Shown here: one piece after another, positions 33,839-43,115 of the stretch | Layout of the letters: each line of letters starts with the position of its first letter | Numbering within the stretch: the stretch's first letter is position 1 | Program-made: the position numbers and the translations under genes | The notes under the pieces: generated by a model | What the model was told of the DNA's origin: nothing | What the model saw: only the letters and a program-made list of their open reading frames with translations | The model's database searches: none | From: Streptomyces tuirus | GTDB lineage: Bacteria > Actinomycetota > Actinomycetes > Streptomycetales > Streptomycetaceae | NCBI GenBank assembly: GCA_018195615.1 | Contig: JAGTPG010000002.1 | Coordinates: forward strand, 2,608,501-2,672,500 | Length of the DNA: 64,000 nt | Direction of reading: 5' to 3'

Positions 33839-34105
33839 ATGCCCGAGCATGAACAGGACGGCCAGGAGCGCGAGTTCGACCTCAGATGGGCGGACAGCGC
33901 CGAGCACAAGGAGCCCTCGGCACGCGCCCGTATGCTCGCCGCGCGCTGGAAGCACAACCCGCCCGGGCCCGTGCCGTTCCGTGCCGACCCGGAGCACAGG
34001 GGTTCCCGCCGCCGGTCCTCGTGGGTCTCGACGGCCGTGGTACTGGGCTGTGTGGCCGCGGTGATCGTGCTGCTGGGGTACATCAACTTCCGGGCGCCCT
34101 ACTAG
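33839..34105 (+). CDS. Small single-pass membrane protein
   Basis: 88 residues. A charged cytosolic part (MPEHEQDGQEREFDLRWAD) precedes one C-terminal membrane helix (WVSTAVVLGCVAAVIVLLGYI) ending NFRAPY. No family recognised. The ATG at 33839 lies 7 nt after GGAG; an in-frame GTG at 33827 is possible. Confidence 0.7.
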   Translation: MPEHEQDGQEREFDLRWADSAEHKEPSARARMLAARWKHNPPGPVPFRADPEHRGSRRRSSWVSTAVVLGCVAAVIVLLGYINFRAPY

Positions 34106-34185
34106 GCCCTGGGTAAATCGCGCGACCGTTCGCGACCTCGCGTCCTACGATCCCGGACGGGCAGGTCAAGCGGGGGGGGGCAGGG

Positions 34186-35637
34186 ATGCGCGAGGACATC
34201 CGGGGCGGAGCAACGGCTGCGGAGCGGCTGGTTCGCGGGGCGCTGCTCGACGACGTTCTCGACGCGGCCGACCCGGGCGCCTGGACCGCTCTCGACATCG
34301 CTGTGCGCGGCTGGGCGTGGTACGCGCCCCGGGGGCTGCCGGACGCCGCCTGGGTCGAGGACACGGGCTCCGGGTCGCCGGGCGGAGCAGGCCGCGGTCT
34401 GTTCCGGTCGGCTCCGCGGCGGGCCGCGTCCGAGCACGACGAGGCGGCGGTCGAGTCGCGGCTCGCGCTCGCCCTGTGCCACCCCGACGGCCGGATCCGC
34501 GAGGCGGCCCTCGCCCGGGCCGCTGCGCGTCCTGCTCTGCTGCCCCTGGTCGTCGTGCGCGCCGCCGACTGGGCCGCCCCGGTGCGCGACAAGGCACGGG
34601 AACTGCTGCGGACCGCGCTCGATATGGGCACCGCCGTCTCCCTGGCGCCTCTGATCCTGCGTGTCGGCCGCCGCGAACGGGGGGTGTACGGCGTCGAACT
34701 GCTCGGCGAGGTGCTCCGCCGGGCATCGTCACGCGGGCGGCTCGCCTCCTTGTTCGTCCACAGCGACCGCGCCGTGCGGCGGTTCGCGTACCGGCTCGCC
34801 TGTGAGGAGAGCCTCCTGTCCCCCGGCCGGCTGGCGCGCGCCGCCGCCTGGGACGACGACGTCGTCGTCCAGACCGTGTGCGCCGAAGCCGCCCTGGCGG
34901 CCGTGCGGGAGGACGGGGACGGCGACTACGACGAGGTTCTCGAACCGCTCCTCGCCGCCCGCAATCCCCGTGCCCGTTCCGCCGGCGTCACCGCACTGCG
35001 GCGGGCCGGGCGGGCCGAGCGCGCCCTGGAGTTTCTCGGCGACCGGTCCGCCGTGGTGCGGGCCTGTGCCCGGTATGTCGTACGGCAGTCCGGGGGCGAG
35101 CCGCTGCGCCGGTACCGGGAACTCTGCACGGAGGCGAGCGACCCTGCCCTGCCGCCCGGCGCGGTCATCGGGCTGGCGGAGTGCGGGGAGCGCGCGGACG
35201 CCGAACTGCTGTATCCACTGCTCACACACCCGGTGCCGGCGGTACGGGCCCGGGCGGTGGCGGGGCTGCGCGCGCTGGACGTGACGGACGTGGTGCGGCT
35301 GCGGCCGCTGCTCGACGACCCCGCGCCCGCCGTCGTCCGGGAGACCACCGCCGCTCTGCTGCCGTCCGCGGTGCGGTTGCCCGAGGCGTGGCTGACCGAG
35401 CGCCTCGGAGCGGAGCGGCCCCGGCATGTGCGCGTCGCCGCGTTCCGGCTGCTGGATGCGCGGGGCGGCCTCGTACGGCTGCGCACCGCTGTGGGGCTGT
35501 TGGGTGACCGGGACGAGAAGCTGCGTACCTGGGCCGCGCGGTCGGCACAGGCCTGGTATCCGGCGGCGGTGCGTGCGGACGTGGAGGGGCGTGGGCTGCT
35601 GGAGCGGGCCCGGGGTCTGACCGGCGGTGGCTGCTAG
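34186..35637 (+). CDS. HEAT-repeat protein
   Basis: 483 residues made largely of alpha-helical HEAT/PBS-lyase-type repeats: successive segments such as REAALARAAARPALLPLV, APVRDKARELLRTAL, AVRRFAYRLACEES and AVRARAVAGLRALDV recur about every 30-40 residues. Expected to be a soluble protein-protein interaction scaffold; partner unknown. A run of nine G residues lies 6 nt before the ATG at 34186. Confidence 0.75.
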   Translation: MREDIRGGATAAERLVRGALLDDVLDAADPGAWTALDIAVRGWAWYAPRGLPDAAWVEDTGSGSPGGAGRGLFRSAPRRAASEHDEAAVESRLALALCHPDGRIREAALARAAARPALLPLVVVRAADWAAPVRDKARELLRTALDMGTAVSLAPLILRVGRRERGVYGVELLGEVLRRASSRGRLASLFVHSDRAVRRFAYRLACEESLLSPGRLARAAAWDDDVVVQTVCAEAALAAVREDGDGDYDEVLEPLLAARNPRARSAGVTALRRAGRAERALEFLGDRSAVVRACARYVVRQSGGEPLRRYRELCTEASDPALPPGAVIGLAECGERADAELLYPLLTHPVPAVRARAVAGLRALDVTDVVRLRPLLDDPAPAVVRETTAALLPSAVRLPEAWLTERLGAERPRHVRVAAFRLLDARGGLVRLRTAVGLLGDRDEKLRTWAARSAQAWYPAAVRADVEGRGLLERARGLTGGGC

Positions 35638-35648
35638 CGTCCGGTCCC

Positions 35649-36020
35649 GTGGACGACTGCGTGTACGTGGGCAACGCGGGCAAGGACGCCGCGCTGGACC
35701 GGGGGTGGCTCCTCGGGCACTTCAAGGACGTCGGCGATCCGCGGCACAGCGAGGCCGTAGAGATCAAATGGGGTGTCCACCCGGCCGGCGACGAACGGGC
35801 GGAGTGGGTGCGGGGTGAGGAGCGGACCGCGCTGCTGGTGCTCATCAGCGGGCGGTTCCGGGTGGAGCTGCCCGGGCGCAGCGTGCTGCTGGAGCGGCAG
35901 GGGGACTACGTCGTGTGGGGGCGCGGCGTCGATCACACGTGGGTCGCGGAGGAGGAGTCGGTCGTGCTGACGGTCCGGTGGCCGTCGGTGCCTGGATACG
36001 CGGTGGCCTCGCGTGGCTGA
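35649..36020 (+). CDS. Cupin-like single-domain protein
   Basis: 123 residues. The C-terminal half is a beta-rich cupin-type core (ALLVLISGRFRVELPGRSVLLERQGDYVVWGRGVDHTW); GDYVVWGRGVDHTW corresponds to the second cupin motif with one His. Metal binding is uncertain because the first motif lacks the usual His-x-His. GTG at 35649, 11 bp after the HEAT gene, so probably co-transcribed. Confidence 0.6.
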   Translation: MDDCVYVGNAGKDAALDRGWLLGHFKDVGDPRHSEAVEIKWGVHPAGDERAEWVRGEERTALLVLISGRFRVELPGRSVLLERQGDYVVWGRGVDHTWVAEEESVVLTVRWPSVPGYAVASRG

Positions 36021-36116
36021 CGCCTTTGCCCGTCCTGGGGCGATCACGACCCGTTCATGGGCGGGGCCGGGTGCACACTGGCAGTGGGACGAGTGCCTGA
36101 CTGCGGGGTGAGGCAG

Positions 36117-37032
36117 ATGCACAGCCGCTTCCGTACCGACCGGCGGTTGACCACCCGGATGGGGATCACACTGTTCCTCCTCGGGTTGCTGTACGTGGGG
36201 TTCGTCGCCGCGTTGATCGTGCTGCTGAAGTCGTGGGTGCTCGTCGTCGTGGTCGCGGCGGGGCTGCTGGGGGCTCAGTACTGGTTCTCTGACCGTGTCG
36301 CGCTGTTCGCGATGCGCGGGCGGGTCGTGGAGCGGGAGGAATACCCGAGCTGCACGGGGTGGTGGACCGGCTGTGTGCGATCGCGGACATGCCCAAGCCG
36401 GTGGTCGCCGTGTCCGAGATGGACATGCCGAACGCGTTCGCGACCGGGCGGAACCCCGACCACGCCGTGGTCTGTGTGACGACCGGGCTGCTCAGGCGGC
36501 TGGAGCCGGCCGAGCTGGAGGGCGTGCTCGCGCACGAGCTGTCGCACGTGGCGCACAAGGACGTCGCCGTGATCACGGTCGCGTCGTTCCTCGGTGTGAT
36601 CGCGGGGCTGATCGTGCGGTTCGCCTTCTACTCACAGCTGTTCGGCGGGGGCGCAGGGACCAGAACACGGCGGTGGTCTTCGCCGCGGTGATGGGCGTGT
36701 CGGCGGCCGTGTACGCGATCAGCTTCCTGCTGATCCGGGCCCTGTCCCGGTACCGGGAGCTGGCGGCTGACCGGGCCGCCGCGCTGCTCACCGGCCGGCC
36801 CTCGGCGCTGGCCTCGGCCCTCACCAAGGTGTCCGGGAACATCGCCCGCATCCCGACCAAGGACCTGCGCACCGCCCAGGCCTTCAACGCCTTCTACTTC
36901 ACACCGGCGCTGGGCCGCGAGCCCGGTGTCGCACGGCTCTTCTCGACCCACCCGAGCCTGGAGCAGCGGCTCGACCAGCTGGGCCGCATCTCCGCCGAGC
37001 TGGGCGAGACGGCGGCACCCGGAGGGGTGTGA
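36117..37032 (+). CDS. htpX: Zinc metalloprotease HtpX, two frame changes
   Basis: Membrane-bound M48 protease for quality control of membrane proteins. About 305 residues. Two N-terminal membrane helices (TLFLLGLLYVGFVAALIVLL, WVLVVVVAAGLLGAQYWF), the VSEMDMPNAFATGRNP segment, the zinc motif HELSH (near 36537) with the third ligand region YRELAADRAAA, and a C-terminal FSTHPSLEQRL. The frame changes near 36350 and 36652. ATG at 36117. The PspAB gene starts 8 bp after its stop, a pairing seen in other actinobacteria. Confidence 0.88.
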
Positions 37033-37039
37033 GCGGAGC

Positions 37040-37623
37040 ATGGGGCTGCTGGACATCCTGCTCGGCCGGACCAAGCCGGTTGTGGCGGATCTCGACCGGC
37101 TCTTCGCACTGCCGTCGGCGGCCGTGACCCTTCAGGCCGCGGCCGGCTTCACACCGACCGGCCAGGGCGCGGTGTGCTTCGCCACGGTCGAGGGGGCGGC
37201 GTTCGAGCAGTCCCATCGCGAGGTGCAGGCACTGCTCGACGCGGACACCGGCCGCGACGGCCCGCCGGTGGAGCTGCGGCAGGACGACTACGGCTACTCC
37301 TGGCTCGTCTCGCACCGCGCCCCCGACCAGCTGGCGGCGCTGGTGAACGACCTGCACGCCGTCAACAGCCAGATGGAGGTCAACGGGTTCGGCCCCCAAC
37401 TGCTGTGCTCGCTGGCCGGCTTCCGGGACCGGTCCGGACGGCGGCTCGCACTGGTCTACCTCTACAAACGCGGTACGTTCTACCCGTTCGCCCCCTGCCG
37501 GGCGAGACGGAGCGGCGCGACAACGCCCTGGAACTCCAGGTGCGGGCCGCCCTCGGCGACGATCTGCGCATCGAGCAGGACCTGGGCCGCTGGTTCCCGC
37601 TCTGGGGAGCTCCTGGAGTGTGA
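37040..37623 (+). CDS. pspAB: PspA-associated protein PspAB, one frame change
   Basis: About 194 residues. The segments MGLLDILLGRTKPVVADLD, LLCSLAGFRD and LVYLYKRGTFYPFAP mark the PspAB family, which occurs with PspA or HtpX envelope-stress genes. The frame changes near 37495 in a CCCC run, after which it ends LPGETERRDNALELQVRAAL...GAPGV. Probably works with HtpX in membrane stress. Confidence 0.8.
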
Positions 37624-37663
37624 TCAGCCCTCATGAGGCCGCCCCGCGTGCATGAATGGCCGT

Positions 37664-38400
37664 ATGAGTGAGCTGATCCCCTTCACGCACACCGTCGACG
37701 GCGAACGACTCAGCGGGCTGTACGGCGGTGCCGGCCCCGGCGAGGCGGTCAGGGCGACTGCCGTACTGCTGCACGGCGCGGGCAACGGCAGCAAGGAGCG
37801 GCTGGTTCCGCTGCTGGAGGAGTTCGCCGCCCACGGCTGTCGGGCCCTCGCGTTCGACTTCTCGGGGCACGGGAGAGTACCGGCGAGCTGCGCGAGCTGA
37901 GCCTGCGCCGGCGCTTCGAACAGGCCGTCTCCGTCATCGACGCACACGCGCGGCTGGACGAGCCGTTGATCCTGGTCGGGTTCAGCATGAGCGGCCAGAC
38001 GGTGGCCGACCTCGTCCGGCACTACGGGGAGCGGGTCGGGGCGCTGGGTCTGTGCGCGCCGGCGGTGTACGCGGCGGAGGCCTGGGACGTGCCCTTCGGC
38101 GCGGGCGACGGGCGGTTCAGCGAGATCATCCGAAGGCCGGGCGGTTGGCGGGCGTCACCCGCGCTCGACGTACTGCGGACGTACGAGGGGCGGGCCGTAC
38201 TCGCGGTGCCGGGCACGGACGAGGTCATCCCGCCCGCCGTGACGGAGGCCGTCTCGCAGGCGCTGGCCCGGCGCGCGCAGTTCACCCACTGGGAACTGCC
38301 GGAGGCGGAGCACCGGTTGGGCGTGTGGTTCCGCGACCACCCGGACGACGGACGGGACTTTGTCGCCGCCGTGCTGACCGGTCTCGGCGAGCGGGGCTGG
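37664..38400 (+). CDS. Alpha/beta hydrolase, one frame change, unclear 3' end
   Basis: About 245 residues of alpha/beta-hydrolase fold: oxyanion region LLHGAGNGSKE, FDFSGHG, nucleophile elbow GFSMSGQ (Ser), acid near VPGTDEVIPP and His near EAEHRLGVW. A single base is lost near 37876 (SGHG to ESTGELRELSL). No stop separates it from the following kinase-like sequence, which continues in the same frame, so the end is approximate. Substrate unknown. Confidence 0.7.
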
Positions 38401-38418
38401 ACCGCGACCCGCGCGTGG

Positions 38419-39312
38419 GTGGCCAAGCAGCTCCCGGAGGGGCGCAGGGTCGACAAGTCAACGTTCCTCAAGGGCGGCTGGAGTGCCCAGATGCGGCAGC
38501 TCATGCTCGACGACGGCACCGCGCTCGCCCTGCGGACCTTCGTGAAGCCCTTCTTCCGGCGGCATGCCCCCGGGTTGCTGGCCCGCGAGGCGGAGATCCT
38601 CACACTGCTGGCGGACCATGAGGGCGTGCCGTCCCCCGAGCTGATCGGCGTGGACGCGACCGCCCAGCACTGTGACCACCCGTCCCTGCTGATGTCCGTG
38701 CTGCCGGGGCGGGTCCGGGTCGACGAGGAGGACCTCGACCGCCGGGTGGACCTGCTGGCGGCTCAGCTGGCTCGGATCCACCGGGTGGTCCCCGACGAAC
38801 GCCCGAGGCTGTACCAGGCGTGGACCTCCCCGAGCGAGTGAACGCCCCGGAGGGCGAGGTGTGGCAGCGGGGCGGTGGACGTGATCCGCCGGGACCCACC
38901 GCCGTACGAGGGCTGCTTCCTGCACCGGGACTATCACCCCGGGAACGTGCTGTTCACGGGCTCGGGAGACGGGGTGCGGATCAGTGGTGTAGTCGACTGG
39001 GTGGAGACCTCCTGGGGCCCCGCCGACCTGGACGTCGCGCACTGCTCCACGGCGCTCGCGCTGCTGTACGGCCCGGAGTACGGCCTCGGGTTCCGGGAGC
39101 GTTACGAGGCCCTGGGCGGTCACCGGTTGGCCGACGGCCCGGACCATCTGTACTGGCGGCTGCTGGATGCGCTGGCCTACGTCCCCGACGCGGCGAAAAT
39201 GGCGGGTCCTTGGCGGGAGCTGGGCCGCGTCGACCTGACGCCGGCGGCGCTGGGCGGGCGGCTGGGAGCGTATGTGGCGGGGCTGCTCGAGCGGTACGCC
39301 GAGGGGCGGTGA
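38419..39312 (+). CDS. Aminoglycoside phosphotransferase-family protein, two compensating indels
   Basis: About 298 residues. N-terminal lobe MRQLMLDDGTALALRTF, central EAEILTLLADHEGVPSPELIG, and the catalytic loop CFLHRDYHPGNVLF (Asp and Asn of the APH/choline-kinase fold) followed by GVVDWVETSWGPADLDVA (DxD-like metal site). One base is missing near 38832 and one is extra near 38872, so the frame is lost and regained; a false TGA results at 38839. The start is uncertain because the frame is continuous with the hydrolase; the GTG at 38419 is one option. Substrate unknown. Confidence 0.7.
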
Positions 39313-39380
39313 GGGCCGATTGTCAGTGGCGTCCGCGATGATGCACTCCGGTCCGAGAAGAGCGCGACGAGCGGAGGGTC

Positions 39381-40565
39381 ATGGGTGCGCGACGGTACAT
39401 CGGCGTGGCTGAGCGGCGGGCCCGGCTCGCGCTGCGCCAGCGGCTGGCCGGGCAGGCACGGGCGGGTACACCCGAGGAGGTGGCCGGCTCCCTGGTGGCG
39501 CTGCACGGCACGGACCCGGCGGCGGTCTACCTGGCCGTGGGCGCCCGGCTCGCCGACCCCGCGACGACGGTGGACGACACCGGGCGCGCCCTGTACGAGG
39601 ACCGTTCCCTGGTGCGGATGCACGGCATGCGGCACACGGTGTTCGTCTTCCCCACGTCCGTGACCGCCGTCGTGCACGCCTCGACGGGGCTGGCCGTCGC
39701 CGCCCGGGAGCGGGCCGCGCTGCTCAAGCACATGGCAACGGCGGGGGCGCCGGACGCGGCCTGGCTGAAGGAAGTCGAGGAGTCGATGCTGGCGGCACTC
39801 GCCTGGCGCGGTCAGGCGACGGCTGCCGAACTCGCCCGGGACGAGCCGCGCCTGCGGGAACAGTTCGTGTACGCGGCCGGCAAGGACTACGAGGGGGTGC
39901 ACACGGTCTCGACCCGCCTGCTGAAGGTGCTGGGCGTCGAGGGGAAGGTCGTGCGCGGCAGGCCCCTCGGCTCCTGGACGTCCAGTCAGTTCCGTTGGGC
40001 CGTCGCGCCCGAGCATGCCGAGCTGGACACGGCGGAGGCCCAGGCGGAGCTGCTGAGGAGGTGGCTCGCCGTGTGCGGTCCGGCGACCGAGGCCGACCTG
40101 AAGTGGTGGACGGGGTGGCGGGTGACGGACGTCCGCAGGGCGCTGACCGCGATCGGTGCGGAGTCGGTGGAGCTGGACGAGGGGGCGGGCGTCGTGGCCG
40201 GCGGCGACACCGAGCCGGCGCCCGAGCCGGACGAGCCCTGGGCCGCGCTCCTGCCCGGTCTCGACCCCACGGCGATGGGCTGGCAGCAGCGCGACTGGTA
40301 CCTCGCACCGGAGCTGCGGCCCGCGCTGTTCGACCGCAGCGGCAACGTCGGGCCGACGGTGTGGTGGGACGGGCGGGTGGTCGGCGGCTGGGCGCAGCGC
40401 GCCGACGGGGAGATCGTCTGGCGCGTCCTCGACGAGGACGGGGTCGGCCGGGAGGCCCGCGCGGCGATCGAGAGGGAGGTGGAACGGCTGACCGGCTGGG
40501 TGGGCACGACCCGCGTCACGCCCCGCTTCCGCACGCCGTTGGAGAGGGAGCTGGCTGCGGGTTAG
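39381..40565 (+). CDS. Winged-helix protein of the AlkZ/YcaQ-like DNA glycosylase superfamily (HTH_42)
   Basis: 394 residues, intact. HTH_42 proteins include DNA glycosylases that remove bulky or crosslinked bases. The segment SLVALHGTDPAAVYLAVGAR aligns by position with the family's catalytic region, where characterised members have Gln-x-Gln or Gln-x-Asp; here it reads His-Gly-Thr-Asp, so the first residue differs while the Asp is kept. The RMHGMRHTVFVFP and GWQQRDWYLAPELRPALFD segments also fit the family. ATG at 39381. Confidence 0.72.
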   Translation: MGARRYIGVAERRARLALRQRLAGQARAGTPEEVAGSLVALHGTDPAAVYLAVGARLADPATTVDDTGRALYEDRSLVRMHGMRHTVFVFPTSVTAVVHASTGLAVAARERAALLKHMATAGAPDAAWLKEVEESMLAALAWRGQATAAELARDEPRLREQFVYAAGKDYEGVHTVSTRLLKVLGVEGKVVRGRPLGSWTSSQFRWAVAPEHAELDTAEAQAELLRRWLAVCGPATEADLKWWTGWRVTDVRRALTAIGAESVELDEGAGVVAGGDTEPAPEPDEPWAALLPGLDPTAMGWQQRDWYLAPELRPALFDRSGNVGPTVWWDGRVVGGWAQRADGEIVWRVLDEDGVGREARAAIEREVERLTGWVGTTRVTPRFRTPLERELAAG

Positions 40566-40585
40566 AGCCCTTGTGGTGGCCCGCG

Positions 40586-40814
40586 TCAGCCACTGCGCCG
40601 CCGGCTGCCCTCCACCCGTACGAACACGCCCGCCCGCGCCGCGATCGCCGCCGCCTCCGCCGCCCGGTCGGCCACGGTCTCGTCCAGCCGGCCGCCGCTG
40701 ATCAGCAGGTGGTAGTAGAGCGGAGCGGAAACGGCCCGGATCACCTCCTGGGCGTCCGTTCCCTCGGGCGCCTCACCCCGGTCGACGGCCTGCCGGACGC
40801 AGGGGGCCCACTCC
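40586..40814 (-). pseudogene. TetR-family regulator, C-terminal remnant
   Basis: Reading from about 40814 to the TGA at 40586, the translation gives AEWAPCVRQAVDRGEAP, AVSAPLYYHLLISGGRLDE and a terminal helix, a TetR ligand-domain C-terminus of ~75 residues. No DNA-binding domain and no start codon context exist upstream, because the reading abuts the aldo/keto reductase remnant. Confidence 0.7.
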
Positions 40815-41100
40815 GCTGGACGAGGTCGCGGAGGAGACGGGCAGAGCCGTACCGCAGATCGCCCTCAACTGGTTGCTCCAGCGGCCGACCGTCTCCTCCG
40901 TCATCATCGGCGCCCGCGACGAGCGGCAGCTGCGCCAGAACCTCGGCGCCGTCGGCTGGCGCCTGACGCCCGAGCAGGTGGCGAAGCTCGATGCGGCGAG
41001 TCACCGCCCGGCGCCCTACCCCTACTTCCCCTATGAGCGCCAGGAGGGCTTCGCCCGCCTGAACCCGCCGGTGGTCGCGGCTCCGGACCGGGCGGCATGA
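40815..41100 (+). pseudogene. Aldo/keto reductase, C-terminal remnant
   Basis: The plus-strand reading from ~40815 to the TGA at 41098-41100 is the last ~95 residues of an aldo/keto reductase: GRAVPQIALNWLLQRPTVSS, VIIGARDERQLRQNLGA, LTPEQVAKLDAAS. The catalytic Tyr/Lys/His part is missing. It faces the TetR remnant 5' end to 5' end, so one deletion appears to have removed both 5' halves. Confidence 0.75.
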
Positions 41101-41103
41101 CGG

Positions 41104-41141
41104 AGCGCCGGGTGCCCAGGGAGAACAGGGCACCCGGCGCT
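41104..41141. terminator. Bidirectional terminator
   Basis: A perfect 14-bp stem (AGCGCCGGGTGCCC and its complement) with a 10-nt loop lies between the reductase remnant and the convergent small gene. Confidence 0.8.
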
Positions 41142-41156
41142 GTGGGCAGGATCAGG

Positions 41157-41471
41157 TCAGCGGGCGTACCGCATCAGCGCCCGCACCATGTGGCACGTCG
41201 TGTCCGACGGCGGGTGGACGCCGATCAGTTGCGCCGTGTCGCGGATCGTCTCGTTGCGGGCCTGGTTCGGCATGTAGACGCCGGAGTCGAGCAGGGCGAT
41301 GGCGAGTCGCAGCGCCTTGAGGCGGCGGTTGTGCGTGACGTACCACTCGCGCGGCCGGCCCGGCGGCAGCGGCCGCTTCTCCACGGGCGCGTACGGCAGG
41401 TCGAGCAGGACAGGGCGCTTCGCGGTGGACTGGGTGGGCAACGGCTTCGACTTCAGAGCGGCAGCGGGCAC
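41157..41471 (-). CDS. Conserved hypothetical protein
   Basis: 104 residues from a GTG at 41471. AGGAGG at 41483-41478 lies directly against an ATG at 41477 but 6 nt before this GTG, so the GTG is the better start. The protein is basic (PVEKRPLPPGRPREWYVTHNRRLKALRLA) and ends DTTCHMVRALMRYAR. It has the look of a small nucleic-acid-binding or regulatory protein, but no family is recognised. Confidence 0.65.
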   Translation of the reverse strand: MPAAALKSKPLPTQSTAKRPVLLDLPYAPVEKRPLPPGRPREWYVTHNRRLKALRLAIALLDSGVYMPNQARNETIRDTAQLIGVHPPSDTTCHMVRALMRYAR

Positions 41472-41700
41472 AGGCATCCTCCTGTCGCGGTCGGGCGGCT
41501 CACGAAAGACCTCGGCGTCCCCGGAGCCACCCTCGAACACTGCTTACAGTTTACCGCCGGGCACTGACATCAGGGAGTCCGCCGAGTCCGGCAAATGCCC
41601 TGGTCGAGGCGGAAATTGGCGTTGCGTCACAGCAGGTCCGCGAGAGACGAGTGAGTCGGCAGAAAATCGAACAGAGTCGATGGCGCGTACTGTGAGCTCC

Positions 41701-42063
41701 ATGGAGATCTGGATCAACCCGGCCTGTTCCAAGTGCCGCGGTGCCGTGCAGCTGCTCGACGCCGAGGGCGCCGACTACACCGTCCGCCGCTACCTGGAGG
41801 ACGTGCCGAGCGAGGACGAGATCCGGCAGGTACTGGACCGGCTCGGTCTCGAACCCTGGGACATCACCCGCACCCAGGAAGCTGCCGCCAAGGAGCTCGG
41901 CGTCAAGGAGTGGGCCAGGGACGCGAGTGCTCGGGACCGGTGGATCGAGGCCCTGGCCGAGCACCCCAAGCTGATCCAGCGGCCGATCATCACCGCGGAC
42001 GACGGTACGGCCGTGGTGGCACGCACCGACGAGGCCGTGCAGGACGCCCTGTCCCGCAAGTAG
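41701..42063 (+). CDS. ArsC/Spx-family thioredoxin-fold protein
   Basis: 120 residues. The N-terminus NPACSKCRGAVQLLDAEG has the ArsC catalytic Cys position plus a second Cys making a CxxC, and LIQRPIITADDGTAVVART matches the C-terminal cis-Pro and substrate region. It may be a small reductase rather than a true arsenate reductase, as no ars genes are nearby. ATG at 41701. Confidence 0.82.
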   Translation: MEIWINPACSKCRGAVQLLDAEGADYTVRRYLEDVPSEDEIRQVLDRLGLEPWDITRTQEAAAKELGVKEWARDASARDRWIEALAEHPKLIQRPIITADDGTAVVARTDEAVQDALSRK

Positions 42064-42073
42064 GCCCCTCCGC

Positions 42074-42087
42074 GTGACGCACGTCAC
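42074..42087. promoter_or_regulatory. Candidate Crp site
   Basis: GTGACGCACGTCAC fits the GTG-n6-GNCAC consensus reported for Streptomyces Crp and has 6-bp inverted arms. It lies 88 bp upstream of the RlpA-like gene and just before a -35-like TTGACT at 42092. Confidence 0.4.
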
Positions 42088-42174
42088 TTCATTGACTCCT
42101 GTAACTGCTGAGTAACCTCGTTCGGTATCTCGTACATAGCGGCGTACGCTCCCCTACCTCTTCAGGAGGCGCGC

Positions 42175-42897
42175 ATGTCGCGCAGGAGAACTCTCGGCCC
42201 GAAGAAGAAGATCGCGCTGCTGGTGAGCGCGGCGACCGTGGCGGGCGGAGGCGCCTTCGTCATGGCGAGCACGTCGAACGCCACGCCACCGGCTCCCAAG
42301 TCGGCGGCGGAGTCGACGGCCTGCCTGGGGCTCGCCACCGCTCTCGGCAACAACGAGAAATTCATCGCGGACCAGCGGGCCGATCCGGACGCGCAGTCCG
42401 AGGCGCGGATCGCCAACCGCGAGGCGGTCATCGAGGAGATCAAGCGGAAGCAGGAGGCGTCGGGGTGCGCGGTTGGGGAGTCGGCTCAGGACTCCCAGGC
42501 CGCGCAGCCGTCGCAGCCCGCACAGGGCGGCGAGCAGGCCGGAGGCGGCCAGCAGACCGGAGGCGGTGAACAGGCCGGCGACACCCAGCCGTCGCAGCCC
42601 GCGGAGTCCGCTCCGGCGGAAAACGCCGGCGGTGGTGCTGCGGCCTCCGGGCAGCAGGTGTGCAACGGCTCCACCGTCACGCTCTCCGGCGAGGGCGGTG
42701 CGCCTGCCGCGTCCAGCAACCAGTTCCCGGTCGGCACGAAGCTGAAGGTCACCAACCTGGACAACAACAAGTCCACGACGGTGGAGGTCACTTCGGTCTC
42801 CGGCAGCTGTGCGCTGCTCAACAACGCGGCCTTCGAACAGGTCCGTGAGCCCGGCAAGTTCCTGATCCGCCGGGCCGTGATCGAGAAGGTGGGGTGA
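42175..42897 (+). CDS. Secreted protein with C-terminal RlpA-like (double-psi beta-barrel) domain
   Basis: 240 residues. A basic leader with a hydrophobic helix (KIALLVSAATVAGGGAFVMA) directs export. Residues ~45-100 are helical, followed by a Gln/Gly/Ala/Ser/Pro-rich linker with QPSQPA repeats. The C-terminal ~80 residues (FPVGTKLKVTNLDNNKSTTV, ALLNNAAFEQV) resemble the RlpA/expansin barrel that binds cell-wall glycans. The catalytic Asp of true lytic RlpA is not evident, so a binding role is more likely. ATG at 42175 after AGGAGG. Confidence 0.65.
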   Translation: MSRRRTLGPKKKIALLVSAATVAGGGAFVMASTSNATPPAPKSAAESTACLGLATALGNNEKFIADQRADPDAQSEARIANREAVIEEIKRKQEASGCAVGESAQDSQAAQPSQPAQGGEQAGGGQQTGGGEQAGDTQPSQPAESAPAENAGGGAAASGQQVCNGSTVTLSGEGGAPAASSNQFPVGTKLKVTNLDNNKSTTVEVTSVSGSCALLNNAAFEQVREPGKFLIRRAVIEKVG

Positions 42898-42962
42898 CGC
42901 CTTACGGACGAGTGAGTCACTGAGGCGGCGGCCCACCCCTCGGCCGCCCCTCGTACGTGTCA

Positions 42963-43000
42963 CCGGTCCTGCTGCTCCCGGCCAGGAGCAGCAGGACCGG
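42963..43000 (+). terminator. Terminator after the RlpA-like gene
   Basis: A perfect 16-bp stem (CCGGTCCTGCTGCTCC and its complement) closes a 6-nt loop 65 bp after the stop, in the 361-bp gap before glnII. Confidence 0.85.
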
Positions 43001-43115
43001 CGCGTCGTCCGCGGCACCCGGCGCCGGGCACCGGCTTGACGGAGGGAAGCCGGTACCCGGCCCTCGCCCCGCCGCACCGTCCCTCACAACGTGAGGTGCG
43101 GCACAGCGACGCCAG

